Source of the DNA: Butyrivibrio sp. NC3005
GTDB lineage: Bacteria; Bacillota; Clostridia; Lachnospirales; Lachnospiraceae
NCBI RefSeq assembly: GCF_000424545.1
Contig: NZ_AUKC01000006.1
Location: 75,072 to 139,071 of the forward strand
Direction: 5' to 3'
DNA length: 64,000 bases
Positions 1 to 8,514 of this stretch are shown here, piece by piece. The position numbers and the translations under genes were made by a program. Numbering within the stretch: position 1 is the first letter of the stretch; every line of letters starts with the position of its first letter. Under the pieces are notes generated by a model. That model saw only the letters and a program-made list of their open reading frames with translations. It was not told the origin of the DNA and searched no databases.

Positions 1-885
1 AGCCAGAAGCAAAGAGAAACTTTTCTTTCAAGAGAAGGAAAACTTACAACTGCCGAATACGATACAATTGATCTTATGCGAGGACACGAGGATGAAACTG
101 TAAAAAAGATGGCTGATGCAGAAAATTATCAGAAAAAGATTCGTAAGGATTTGATGAAACTAGATGCAGAGAGGCTCTCCTACAGTGAACGTATGGAAAT
201 CGTAGACAAGGAACTTACTAATACAAGGCATTTGACTATATTTATTGCTATAGCTTTTTTTATTATAGTTTTTACATTATTCATCTGTCATATACTACTA
301 GGACTTGATGTGGCTTTTGGATATATTATTGCTGTTTTGGCGGCAGCACTTTTTAGCGTTTTGCTGTATCAAAAACATATGGGATGCCTTGAAGAAAGAA
401 AACAGGTACATGCAGCCAATGCCAAGCTTGTAAGGCTTCAGAATGCTGTAAAAGTCAGATATGTGAACAATACAAATCTAATGGATTTTCTTTATCTTAA
501 GTATAATGTAACGCATAGCAGTCAATTAAAAGAACTTATATCGCGTTACAGAAAAGAAAGAGAAAGACAAAAGGAGTTTGAACTTGCAGAGAGAAATCTT
601 GATCAGGATCAGAGGGAACTGCTTGCACTTTTAAAAAATGATGGGATACAGGAACCCGACATATGGCTTCATCAAACACAAGCTATCATAAATCACAATG
701 AAGAAGTTGAGGTTAGACATAAGCTTATTACCGAAAGACAAACTCTTAGAAAGAGAATGAATTACAATAGGGAGAACGTAATAGCGGCAGCCAGAACTGA
801 AATCGAGGATTTAGCAAGGGCATATCCAGCTTATGCAGATGTTATTTTGACTCAGGTGGCAAAACATCGTGGCGTAAGAATGTGA
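1..885 (+). CDS. Membrane-anchored coiled-coil protein, 5' end outside window
   Basis: The frame is open from base 1, with in-frame codons and no stop before the first internal ATG at 76, so this is most likely the 3' part of a longer gene and not a gene starting at 76. The visible protein has a charged helical stretch, two adjacent hydrophobic segments (roughly 55-77 and 79-100 counted from the ATG at 76), then a long Glu/Lys/Arg-rich region that looks like coiled coil to the C-terminus. No catalytic motif is visible. It resembles membrane-anchored coiled-coil or exporter-associated proteins only in general design. The family is not recognised. Confidence 0.7.
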   Translation, partial: SQKQRETFLSREGKLTTAEYDTIDLMRGHEDETVKKMADAENYQKKIRKDLMKLDAERLSYSERMEIVDKELTNTRHLTIFIAIAFFIIVFTLFICHILLGLDVAFGYIIAVLAAALFSVLLYQKHMGCLEERKQVHAANAKLVRLQNAVKVRYVNNTNLMDFLYLKYNVTHSSQLKELISRYRKERERQKEFELAERNLDQDQRELLALLKNDGIQEPDIWLHQTQAIINHNEEVEVRHKLITERQTLRKRMNYNRENVIAAARTEIEDLARAYPAYADVILTQVAKHRGVRM

Positions 886-900
886 ATATATAAATATATC

Positions 901-942
901 ATATTACTGCTTACTTGTCATATGATGAGTAAGCAGTAATAT
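901..942. other. 15-bp perfect hairpin between the coiled-coil gene and purB
   Basis: ATATTACTGCTTACT (901-915) is the exact reverse complement of 928-942, with a 12-base loop. No U-tract follows on either strand, so it is not a canonical intrinsic terminator. It may still end transcription or protect the 3' end of the upstream mRNA. Confidence 0.6.
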
Positions 943-954
943 TGTAAAAAACGT

Positions 955-983
955 TTGAATATTTGGTCAAAATCTCTTATAAT
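955..983 (+). promoter_or_regulatory. Promoter for purB (TTGAAT-17-TATAAT)
   Basis: TTGAAT at 955-960 and TATAAT at 978-983 are separated by 17 bases. This would start transcription near 990, about 60 bases before purB. An AAACGTTT palindrome overlaps the -35 edge. Confidence 0.7.
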
Positions 984-1051
984 TATCTACTGTATTTGAT
1001 ATACAGATTTATTTGAGTTTTATCTTTTTATTTTAGGAAGGAGCACTACAA

Positions 1052-2485
1052 ATGGGTACAGATCGTTACATCAGTCCACTTTCTGAGCGTTATGCAAGTG
1101 GAGAAATGCAGTATATTTTTTCTGAGGATAAGAAATTCAGAACCTGGAGAAGGTTATGGATTGCACTTGCCGAGACAGAAAAGGAATTGGGACTTGATAT
1201 AACAAGTGAACAGATTGACGAGATGAAGGCGCATCAGGATGATATTAATTACGATGTTGCTAGAGCTAGAGAGAAGGAAGTCAGACACGATGTTATGAGC
1301 CATGTGTATGCATTTGGTATGCAGTGTCCTAAGGCAAAACCAATTATTCACCTTGGTGCAACAAGTTGTTATGTTGGTGATAATACAGATATTATTATTA
1401 TGACAGAAGGCCTTAAACTTGTACGCAAAAAGCTTATTAATGTAATTGCAAAGCTTTACAGGTTTGCAGATGAATATAAGAATCTTCCAACTCTTGCATT
1501 TACACATTTTCAGCCGGCACAGCCAACAACAGTTGGAAAACGTGCTTCATTATGGCTTCAGGATTTTACTTATGATTTAGAAGATCTTGATTATGTTATA
1601 AATAATATGAAGCTTCTTGGATGTAAGGGTACAACAGGTACACAGGCTTCTTTCCTTGAACTGTTCGAAGGTGATTTGGATAAAGTTGATCAGATTGATA
1701 AACTTATTGCTTCTAAAGTGGGTTTTGATAAATGTGTTAGCGTTTCAGGTCAGACCTATACACGTAAGATTGATATGCGTGTAATAAATGTTTTGGGCTC
1801 AATTGCAGCTTCAGCTTCTAAAATGGCACAGGATATAAGACTTCTTCAGCATCTTAAAGAGGTTGAAGAGCCATTCGAAAAGAAGCAGATTGGTTCTTCT
1901 GCAATGGCATATAAGCGTAATCCTATGAGAAGTGAGCGTATTTGTTCTCTTGCTCGTTATGTCCTCATCGATACTTTGAATCCGGCTATTACTGATGTTT
2001 CACAGTGGTTTGAAAGAACACTTGATGATTCAGCTAATAAGCGTCTGTCCATACCGGAAGGATTCCTTGCTACTGATGGTATTCTTGATTTATGTTTGAA
2101 TGTAGTTGATGGACTTGTAGTATATCCTAAGGTTATTAATAAGCGTCTTATGAGTGAACTTCCGTTTATGGCTACTGAGAATATCATGATGGATGCAGTT
2201 AAAGCTGGTGGAGATCGTCAGGAACTACACGAAAGGATTCGCGAGCTTTCTATGGAAGCTGGCAAGAATGTCAAGGTTGAGGGAAAAGAGAATAATCTCT
2301 TGGAACTTATAGCGGCAGATCCGGCATTTCATCTTTCTCTTGAAGATCTTGAGAAATCAATGGATCCACAGAAATATGTCGGATGCAGTGCACATCAGGT
2401 TGAGAAGTTCCTTAATGATGTAGTAAAACCTATTCTTGACGAGAATAAAGAAGATCTTGGTTTACAGGCTGAAATTAATGTCTAA
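1052..2485 (+). CDS. purB: Adenylosuccinate lyase
   Basis: Cytosolic enzyme of purine synthesis. It cleaves SAICAR to AICAR plus fumarate and adenylosuccinate to AMP plus fumarate. The fumarase/aspartase superfamily signature is visible near residues 280-294 ([15 protein letters not shown]), and the other conserved regions include [10 protein letters not shown] (about 104) and [10 protein letters not shown] (about 151). At 477 residues it is the longer PurB form, with Ala in place of the usual Pro of GSSxMPxKxN, and not the ~430-residue B. subtilis type. An AGGAAGGAG site lies upstream of the ATG. It is monocistronic, with its own promoter and terminator. Confidence 0.95.
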   Translation: MGTDRYISPLSERYASGEMQYIFSEDKKFRTWRRLWIALAETEKELGLDITSEQIDEMKAHQDDINYDVARAREKEVRHDVMSHVYAFGMQCPKAKPIIHLGATSCYVGDNTDIIIMTEGLKLVRKKLINVIAKLYRFADEYKNLPTLAFTHFQPAQPTTVGKRASLWLQDFTYDLEDLDYVINNMKLLGCKGTTGTQASFLELFEGDLDKVDQIDKLIASKVGFDKCVSVSGQTYTRKIDMRVINVLGSIAASASKMAQDIRLLQHLKEVEEPFEKKQIGSSAMAYKRNPMRSERICSLARYVLIDTLNPAITDVSQWFERTLDDSANKRLSIPEGFLATDGILDLCLNVVDGLVVYPKVINKRLMSELPFMATENIMMDAVKAGGDRQELHERIRELSMEAGKNVKVEGKENNLLELIAADPAFHLSLEDLEKSMDPQKYVGCSAHQVEKFLNDVVKPILDENKEDLGLQAEINV

Positions 2486-2506
2486 TTAAAGATTTATTAT
2501 ACAGGC

Positions 2507-2540
2507 AAAAAAAGAGTGGATTTTTTTCCGCTCTTTTTGT
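2507..2540 (+). terminator. Intrinsic terminator after purB
   Basis: A-rich stem AAAAAAGAGTGGA (2507-2520) pairs with CCGCTCTTTTT (2528-2538) with one G-U pair, followed by T residues. Confidence 0.8.
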
Positions 2541-2553
2541 TATAAAAATATAT

Positions 2554-2592
2554 TGTTCGAAAAAAGTCATATATTGTGATTTTTTTCGAACA
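2554..2592. promoter_or_regulatory. 12-bp inverted repeat upstream of the GH43 gene
   Basis: TGTTCGAAAAAA (2554-2565) and TTTTTTCGAACA (2581-2592) are perfect inverted repeats 15 bases apart, ending about 10 bases before the ribosome binding site. It could be a regulator operator or an mRNA hairpin that controls access to the start. No known consensus is matched. Confidence 0.5.
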
Positions 2593-2612
2593 CAATTATC
2601 TTAGGGGGTATT

Positions 2613-3560
2613 ATGACAAACAGTGTTGCTGCAGAAAGAAAAACTTTTTGTGAAAATCCTATTATTAAGGACATTTACACGGCAGATCCGGCGCCATTTG
2701 TGTATGGAGATACACTTTATCTTTACACAACACATGACGAAGATGAACTTGTAAATGATTTTTACACCATGTATGACTGGAGATGCTTTTCTACAAAAGA
2801 CATGGTGAATTGGACTGATCATGGTTCAATCTTTTCATTGGATGATATAAGGTGGGCAGATGACAGAGCATGGGCTCCTCAGGCTGTTGAAAGAAATGGC
2901 AAGTTCTACCTTTATTGCCCTGTTCACAAGAAAGACGGAGGAATGGCTATAGCGGTTGGGGTATCGGATAACCCGACTGGTCCATTCAAGGATATGGGAC
3001 ATCCTCTTGTGGATGAGGGAGATTGGAATGATATTGATCCAACAGTTTTCATTGATGATGATGGACAGGCTTATTTATATTTTGGTAATCCTGAATTAAG
3101 ATACGTTTTATTGAATGAAGATATGATTTCAATTAATGAAGAAGTTGGAGTGGTGAAAATTCCAATGACAGAAGAATCTTTTGCAAAGGGAGCGCACATG
3201 ACAGGTACTTCTTATGCAGAAGGACCATGGTTTTATAAGAGAGAAGGCTTGTATTACATGGTTTATGCTGCTTTTGGAGAGAACAAGAAGGTGGAGAGTC
3301 TAGCATATTCAACATCTAAGAATGCAACAGGGCCATGGGTATATGGTGGAGTTTTGATGACAGAAGAAGGTGGAACTTTCACTAACCATCCTGGAATTGC
3401 TGATTTCAAAGGACATTCATATCTTTTTTATCATACAGCAGAACTACCTGGAGGAAGCCTGTTTCATAGAAGTGTATGTGTAGCTGAGTTTACATATAAT
3501 AAAGATGGCAGTATAACGACCATAGAAAAATGTAACGGAGTTAATATCATTGATGCTTGA
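2613..3560 (+). CDS. Glycoside hydrolase family 43 (xylosidase/arabinofuranosidase type)
   Basis: A single-domain five-bladed beta-propeller glycosidase of 315 residues with no signal peptide, so probably intracellular and acting on imported xylo- or arabino-oligosaccharides. The three GH43 acidic positions are visible: Asp25 in YTADPAPF (general base), Asp near 143 in DIDPTVF (pKa modulator) and Glu near 204 in YAEGPW (general acid). An AGGGGG-type ribosome binding site precedes the ATG. It is a stand-alone gene between two terminators. Exact substrate (beta-xylosidase, alpha-L-arabinofuranosidase or a galactan-type activity) cannot be read from the sequence. Confidence 0.88.
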   Translation: MTNSVAAERKTFCENPIIKDIYTADPAPFVYGDTLYLYTTHDEDELVNDFYTMYDWRCFSTKDMVNWTDHGSIFSLDDIRWADDRAWAPQAVERNGKFYLYCPVHKKDGGMAIAVGVSDNPTGPFKDMGHPLVDEGDWNDIDPTVFIDDDGQAYLYFGNPELRYVLLNEDMISINEEVGVVKIPMTEESFAKGAHMTGTSYAEGPWFYKREGLYYMVYAAFGENKKVESLAYSTSKNATGPWVYGGVLMTEEGGTFTNHPGIADFKGHSYLFYHTAELPGGSLFHRSVCVAEFTYNKDGSITTIEKCNGVNIIDA

Positions 3561-3591
3561 CTTTTTTGAATATGTCTTGTAGTATTGAAAA

Positions 3592-3700
3592 TAGGTAATT
3601 AGGGAGTAGCTTGCACGTTTTTACGTGTAACATATTATCGTCAGTACGAGAAGATGTTTCTCCGGAATATGTTGTTAAGAAGCGAGACTATTACTGCAAA
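3592..3700 (+). ncRNA. yybP-ykoY (Mn2+) riboswitch aptamer
   Basis: The leader holds the two hallmark loops: AGGGAGTAGC (3601-3610), and CGTCAGTACGAG followed by CTCCGG. A P2-like hairpin GCACG/CGTG and a P3 pairing of ACATATT with AATATGT lie between them. The base helix pairs GGTAAT (3594-3599) with ATTACT (3690-3695), which are also part of the following terminator's 5' arm. Ligand-stabilised P1 would therefore prevent termination, an ON switch. This family senses Mn2+ and commonly precedes cation transporters, as here. Confidence 0.85.
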
Positions 3701-3731
3701 TTGTATGTTTGCAGTAATAGTCTCTTTTTTT
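3684..3731 (+). terminator. Riboswitch-controlled terminator
   Basis: A 17-bp perfect stem (3684-3700 with 3708-3724) has a 7-base loop and is followed by seven T residues. Its 5' arm overlaps the 3' strand of the riboswitch P1 helix, so the two folds exclude one another. Confidence 0.9.
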
Positions 3732-3842
3732 CTAGGCTTTTTTCATTCTGCTCCCATAAAAAAGCGCGTCTAACTCATTATAAGATTTAATGACAATAAT
3801 TCTATAATGGTAAGTACGCATATCTTAGATAAGGAGAAGATG

Positions 3843-4820
3843 ATGGTTGTTCTAAATTTATTGATTCTAGTGGTGGGTTTTTATGCGCTTATTAAGGGCG
3901 CAGATTTGTTTGTGGATGGAAGTTCTGCACTTGCAAAGAATTTCAAAGTTCCGGGAGTTATAATCGGATTGACGATAGTTGCACTTGGAACAAGTGCTCC
4001 CGAGCTTGCGGTTAGTACTTCTGCAGCTCTTTCAGGTTCAAATGAAATTGCAATAAGCAACGTTGTTGGATCGAATATTTTTAATCTTATAGTAGTCCTT
4101 GGAGTGTGTGCAGTTATTCATTCAGTGCCAGTTGACACGATTATTTTGAAGAGAGATTTTCCATTTACTATTATTATTACGTTGCTTGTGCTTTTTGGGA
4201 CAAGTTTTTCATCAATTGCAAATGGTTCTTTTTTGAAGATGAATATGAGCGATAATGCAGGAAATGTAACAAGAGCACTTGCTATTTTATTGCTTGTTAT
4301 TTTTGTTGCATATATTGTATATCTAATTATTGATGCAAAGAGACATCCGGTTCAGGAAGAAGAAATTGAATCACAGCCGGTTTGGAAATGTTTCCTTCTT
4401 ATTGTTATAGGATTGGTTCTTATTGTGGCAGGAGGACAGGCTGTTGTTTATAGTGCCAAAGAAATTGCTAGAGCAGCTGGAATGACAGAGACACTAATAG
4501 GACTTACAGTAGTTGCACTTGGAACTTCACTTCCGGAGCTTGTTACATCAATTGTTGCAGCCAAAAAAGGTGAAACAGGAATGGCAGTAGGAAACGTTGT
4601 AGGATCAAATTTGTTTAACCTTATGTTTATTCTTGGAGTATCATCTGCTATTCATCCTATTGGGGTAAACGTAGCATCTGTATTTGATATGCTTATTTTA
4701 GTTGCAATCAGCCTTATAACATATGTTTTTGCTATTACCAAGAAGAACATTAATAGAGTTGAAGGCTTAATAATGGTTGCTATGTATATTGCTGATGTAG
4801 CATTTGCTATTATGAGATAA
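3843..4820 (+). CDS. CaCA-family cation antiporter (YrbG-like), riboswitch-controlled
   Basis: Inner-membrane calcium/cation:proton or sodium exchanger of about 325 residues with ten hydrophobic segments. The two inverted alpha-repeats of the family are plain: GLTIVALGTSAPELAVS with NVVGSNIFNL in the N-half, and GLTVVALGTSLPELVTS with NVVGSNLFNL in the C-half; the Glu of each PEL motif is an ion ligand. AAGGAG at 3831-3836 favours the ATG at 3843 or 3840 over an upstream ATG at 3807. Control by a Mn2+ riboswitch suggests a role in Mn2+ export, although the family name says Ca2+/Na+. Confidence 0.9.
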   Translation: MVVLNLLILVVGFYALIKGADLFVDGSSALAKNFKVPGVIIGLTIVALGTSAPELAVSTSAALSGSNEIAISNVVGSNIFNLIVVLGVCAVIHSVPVDTIILKRDFPFTIIITLLVLFGTSFSSIANGSFLKMNMSDNAGNVTRALAILLLVIFVAYIVYLIIDAKRHPVQEEEIESQPVWKCFLLIVIGLVLIVAGGQAVVYSAKEIARAAGMTETLIGLTVVALGTSLPELVTSIVAAKKGETGMAVGNVVGSNLFNLMFILGVSSAIHPIGVNVASVFDMLILVAISLITYVFAITKKNINRVEGLIMVAMYIADVAFAIMR

Positions 4821-4941
4821 ATATTGTTTTTGCTGAGAAGTGAGTGGAGTTTTTTATTAAGAGTTTTGCTGGAATAATTTTTAAAAAATATATTTTGGTT
4901 TGATATGGTTCTTGATTTTCATGATGAAAAACAAAAATCTA

Positions 4942-5191
4942 TGACTTCTTGCTGAGATTTAGGATAATCATCAGCAAGAATCCTGCTTCGCAGGACAAAA
5001 TTTGTCTTAACGACAAATTTTGGTCTGGTACGGTTTTGGGTTTTCCTGATGAAAACCAAAACCTATGGCTTCTTGCTGAGATTTAGGATAATCATCAGCA
5101 AGAATCCTGCTTCGCAGGACAAAATTTGTCTTAACGACAAATTTTGGTCTGGTACGGTTATTGATTTTCCTGATGAAAACAATAACCTATG
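4942..5191. repeat. Two tandem 124-bp palindromic repeat units
   Basis: Units at 4945-5068 and 5069-5191 are almost identical. Each holds four stem-loops in order: A (TTCTTGCTGA/TCAGCAAGAA), B (TCCTGC/GCAGGA), C (CAAAATTTGTC/GACAAATTTTG) and D. D is GGTTTTGG/CCAAAACC in the first unit (5032-5063) and GGTTATTG/CAATAACC in the second (5156-5187), so pairing is kept while the bases differ. A decayed D-like piece lies just upstream (about 4906-4942). Further copies are near 37.8, 43.8 and 52.7 kb. No ORF is shared, and the spacer holds nothing else obvious apart from the leader of the next gene. Confidence 0.9.
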
Positions 5192-5291
5192 ATAAATAGA
5201 TAATTCGTGCTATACTTAAAACGACTGTTTGTTGCAAAAAAAGCAAGTGTAACTGGAATCGTTAATGGACTAGAAGGGGAGAAGGCAGGTT

Positions 5292-6527
5292 ATGGAACAT
5301 AAAATGGATGAGAAGAAAGTTCTTCATGTAAGAATGTTAGGACATTTTTCACTCACCTATGATGGACACGAAGTAACGCCGGGGCGAAATAACGCATCCA
5401 AATTCACTCAATTGTTGCAGATTGTATGGCTTCAGGGAGATAAGGGAGTTTCTAAGGATGAACTTGTTAATGCTCTTTATGGCGAAGATGAGACTAGTAA
5501 TATAAGTAATAGTTTCAATAATCTATTGTATCAGATGCGCAAACAGATGGTAGCAGCAGGGCTTCCATCTAAAGCTTATGTTAAAAAGCAAAAAAAGATT
5601 TTTATAATTGATCAGGAAGTTCCAGTATGGATAGATGTCTTAGAGTTTAGAAAACATTATCGTCTTGGACTAAATGCAATGTCTGAACCGGAGCGTTATC
5701 AGCATTATAGAGAAGCTTTTGATTTGTATCAGGGAGAGTTATTACCAGCTTTATCTACAGAGACATGGGTAATAATGGAGTCTGTGTCCTTAAGAAAAGA
5801 GTTTGGAGAAGTAGCAAAATGGCTTGGAAAATATCTCCAGGAGCAAAAAGAATATGATCAGGCCTTTAGAATTTATGGAAGAGCTGCTGATATATATCCT
5901 GAAGATGATTGGCAAGTTGGTCAGATTGAAAGTTTACTTAATAAAGGGGACTATAAAGGTGCTTTGTCAGTCTATGACAAAACCGTTGAATATTATACAG
6001 GCACATTAGGAATTTCAGTTCCTGAAAAACTCCTTGCTGTTTATCATAAGATGAGCGAAAGGATAGATAATGCGCCAGGACAGATTCATGAGATTCAGGA
6101 AGAAATGGTTGAAGATAGAAAATCTGTTCAGGAAGACGAAAATGGTGCATATGATTGCTCATATCCAAGCTTTATTGATGCATATCATATTTTGTCGAGA
6201 AATATGGAACGAACTGGATATTCTGTCTATATGATGTTGTGTACACTTGTTGATTATGAAGGAAAGATGATCCGCAATCAGGACAAACTAAAAATTCGAA
6301 GTGAAGCTTTATTTCAGTCTATAAGAACTACACTTCGAAGGGGAGACACGTTCACAAAATATTCAAATAGTCAGTTCCTTATTTTGCTAGTCGGAACTAG
6401 TCAGGAAGATTGTGATATTATTTATAGAAGGATGAATAAAAAACTTAAAGAAATTGCAGGACCAAGAGCGGATTTCAAGTATAGCGTGGTTTCTTTGGCT
6501 CAACTTCCAAAGATGAATGATGACTGA
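5292..6527 (+). CDS. SARP-like regulator with BTAD/TPR and degenerate GGDEF-like domain
   Basis: Probable transcriptional activator of 411 residues. Residues about 8-105 look like an OmpR-type winged helix, and 110-255 a bacterial transcriptional activator (BTAD) TPR region with DVLEFRKHYRLGL and YDQAFRIYGRAADIYPEDD. Residues about 295-411 resemble a nucleotide-cyclase/GGDEF fold, where RRGDTFTKYSNSQFLILL aligns with the usual R.gD.faRyggdEF.ill; SNSQF replaces GGDEF, so no cyclase activity is expected. It lies directly before the polymer operon in the same direction and may control it. Start chosen at 5292 after GGGGAGAAGG; an ATG at 5304 is possible. Confidence 0.75.
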   Translation: MEHKMDEKKVLHVRMLGHFSLTYDGHEVTPGRNNASKFTQLLQIVWLQGDKGVSKDELVNALYGEDETSNISNSFNNLLYQMRKQMVAAGLPSKAYVKKQKKIFIIDQEVPVWIDVLEFRKHYRLGLNAMSEPERYQHYREAFDLYQGELLPALSTETWVIMESVSLRKEFGEVAKWLGKYLQEQKEYDQAFRIYGRAADIYPEDDWQVGQIESLLNKGDYKGALSVYDKTVEYYTGTLGISVPEKLLAVYHKMSERIDNAPGQIHEIQEEMVEDRKSVQEDENGAYDCSYPSFIDAYHILSRNMERTGYSVYMMLCTLVDYEGKMIRNQDKLKIRSEALFQSIRTTLRRGDTFTKYSNSQFLILLVGTSQEDCDIIYRRMNKKLKEIAGPRADFKYSVVSLAQLPKMNDD

Positions 6528-6562
6528 AAACATAAAAAAGGATAAAAAAATTTAAGGTTTCG

Positions 6563-6582
6563 TGTTCACAGTTTGTTCACAG
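6563..6582. promoter_or_regulatory. 11-bp-phased direct repeat, possible SARP operator
   Basis: TGTTCACAG occurs at 6563-6571 and again at 6574-6582, an 11-bp period, so both face the same side of the helix. SARP-type activators are known to bind direct repeats spaced by one helical turn. The pair lies about 60 bases upstream of the -35 of the polymer operon. The link to the adjacent regulator is inference. Confidence 0.5.
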
Positions 6583-6639
6583 ACTATTAAAATTAACGAA
6601 AATTTTATCAAAAAAAATTTACTTTTGGCAGAATTGTTA

Positions 6640-6668
6640 ATGACATAATTTCGACTTTGTGTTATATT
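6640..6668 (+). promoter_or_regulatory. Promoter for the cell-surface polymer operon
   Basis: ATGACA (6640-6645), a 17-base spacer and TATATT (6663-6668) with an extended -10 (TGT before it). Start would be near 6675, leaving a leader of about 85 bases. Confidence 0.55.
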
Positions 6669-6760
6669 TACCTTTAGTCAGAGTTTGAAAATTTGATAAT
6701 GGGGGTGCGTTGCTGACGTAAATGAAGCAGTAACGGCTTTTAACTGGCTAGAGGATAATT

Positions 6761-7582
6761 ATGAAAAAAAACCAAACTGTAAAGATACTTGTGGCTACCC
6801 AGAAAAAGTACTGGATGCCAAAAAGCAAAATGTATATTCCGATGCAAGTTGGAGCTGTGAACATGAAAGATAAACAGGGTAATCCTGTTGATCTTGGCTA
6901 CCAAAAGGACGATATCGGAGATAATATTTCAGAAAAAAATCCATTATACTGTGAACTAACAGCTCTTTATTGGGCTTGGAAGAACATGGATACGGATTAT
7001 ATTGGACTTTGCCATTATAGACGTTATTTTGGCGGCCAGCGTAGTAACAGAAATCCTAAGGGAAGAGTTCTTTTGCGTAGAGAGATTCAGCCTATGCTTG
7101 GAAAGTATAGAGTATTTCTCCCAGCCAAGAGACATTATATTATAGAGTCATTGTATTCTCACTATCAACATACTCATTACATTGAGCATTTGTATGTGAC
7201 AAGAGGAATTATTTCACAGAAATATCCCGAATACATCGAAATCTATGACAAAGTACTTCGCCAGACAAGCGGCCATATGTTCAACATGATGATTATGGAT
7301 AAAGAACTTCTGAACGAGTATTGCGAATGGCTTTTCTCAATCCTTTTTGAATTAGAGAAAAAAATCGATGTTCGCCAGATGTCTAATTTCCAGGGGCGTT
7401 ATTGTGGAAGAGTGAGCGAGATTATTTTTAATGTTTGGCTTAACTATCAAATAGAGACTGGAAGAATCAGTAAAGATGAAGTTAAGATTCTTCCGTATGT
7501 GTATATGGAAAAGGTTGACTGGCTTAAAAAGGTTTCTAGATTCCTTAGAGCTAAGCTTTTCCATGAAAAATATGAAGTGTAA
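6761..7582 (+). CDS. DUF4422 glycosyltransferase-like protein
   Basis: A 273-residue cytosolic protein of the DUF4422 family, found in capsule, exopolysaccharide and teichoic-acid-like gene clusters and generally thought to be glycosyltransferases. The family start is recognisable (KILVATQKKYW), as is the block NPLYCELTALYWAWKNMD followed by YIGLCHYRRYFGG. No membrane segment is seen. First gene of a tight operon: only 2 bases separate it from the LicD gene. Donor and acceptor sugars cannot be predicted. Confidence 0.8.
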   Translation: MKKNQTVKILVATQKKYWMPKSKMYIPMQVGAVNMKDKQGNPVDLGYQKDDIGDNISEKNPLYCELTALYWAWKNMDTDYIGLCHYRRYFGGQRSNRNPKGRVLLRREIQPMLGKYRVFLPAKRHYIIESLYSHYQHTHYIEHLYVTRGIISQKYPEYIEIYDKVLRQTSGHMFNMMIMDKELLNEYCEWLFSILFELEKKIDVRQMSNFQGRYCGRVSEIIFNVWLNYQIETGRISKDEVKILPYVYMEKVDWLKKVSRFLRAKLFHEKYEV

Positions 7583-7584
7583 TT

Positions 7585-8514
7585 ATGAGTTCCTTGAATT
7601 TTTCAACTGTAAATGCATTTAAGCATATATCTGATGCTGGAAGCGTGGTATTAAATAACGAGGAATTGCTTCAGCTTCAGAAGACGCTGAATGCTATTCT
7701 TGAAGACATAGTTTCTGTATGCGACGAACATAATCTTACGTATACACTTGGCGGCGGTTCAGCTCTTGGAGCTGTTCGCCACCATGGCTTTATTCCATGG
7801 GATGATGATATTGATATTAATATGCCAAGAAAAGATTATGATAAGTTTATTCCACTTTTCAGAGCAAAATTTAAAAATAAATATTGGATTCATACGCCAA
7901 AAGATACAAAAGGTTTTAATCTTCTACTTTCGAGAATAAGATTAAAAGGTACAAGTGTTGTTACAAGAGAAGATTTTGCCAACAAAGAAGCTGGCGCTTT
8001 TGTAGATCTTTTCGTCATTGAAAATACTTTTAACAATGCATTTCTCCGCGCAATTCATGGTATTGGATGTAATGGATTGGGATTTTTGGTATCCTGTCGT
8101 AAGTTTTACAGGGATAGAAAACAAATGATGTCTATTGCCCAAAATGCCGGAAATAAGCATTTGACAAAAATTTTCAAATTGAAGATAATAATAGGATTCA
8201 TGATATCATGGTTGCCAATGGATAGATGGGTAAAGATTGGTGATTCATGGAATAGAATTTGTAAGAATAATAAATCTCGTTATGTTACTGTTCCTACCGG
8301 ACGAAAATACTTTTTTGGAGAAATGTATCGAAGAGAAGATATTTGCAAAACAAGAAATGTGCGGTATGATGGTAAATTGTATAAAGTTCCGAGAAACATA
8401 AAATTGTATCTAAGAAACTTATACGGAGATTATATGAAACTTCCGGATCCCGATTCAATTGAGAAACACGTATTTTTTGAACCGTTCTATCTGGAAAAAG
8501 GAGATAATAAATGA
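7585..8514 (+). CDS. LicD-family phosphotransferase
   Basis: 309 residues. LicD proteins transfer phosphocholine or a similar phospho-alcohol from a CDP-activated donor onto cell-surface glycans. The nucleotidyltransferase-fold core is visible at about residues 54-78: TLGGGSALGAVRHHGF then PWDDDIDINMPRKDYDKF, with the metal-binding Asp cluster intact. It overlaps the next gene, a CDP-alcohol-forming cytidylyltransferase, by 4 bases (ATGA), which fits a shared donor. The transferred group (ribitol-, glycerol- or choline-phosphate) is unknown. Confidence 0.85.
   Translation: MSSLNFSTVNAFKHISDAGSVVLNNEELLQLQKTLNAILEDIVSVCDEHNLTYTLGGGSALGAVRHHGFIPWDDDIDINMPRKDYDKFIPLFRAKFKNKYWIHTPKDTKGFNLLLSRIRLKGTSVVTREDFANKEAGAFVDLFVIENTFNNAFLRAIHGIGCNGLGFLVSCRKFYRDRKQMMSIAQNAGNKHLTKIFKLKIIIGFMISWLPMDRWVKIGDSWNRICKNNKSRYVTVPTGRKYFFGEMYRREDICKTRNVRYDGKLYKVPRNIKLYLRNLYGDYMKLPDPDSIEKHVFFEPFYLEKGDNK

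Noticed and set aside
4942-5191. Tandem direct repeats as a CRISPR array
   Set aside because: There are only two units of 124 bp that are almost wholly identical, without variable spacers, and no cas genes occur in the window.
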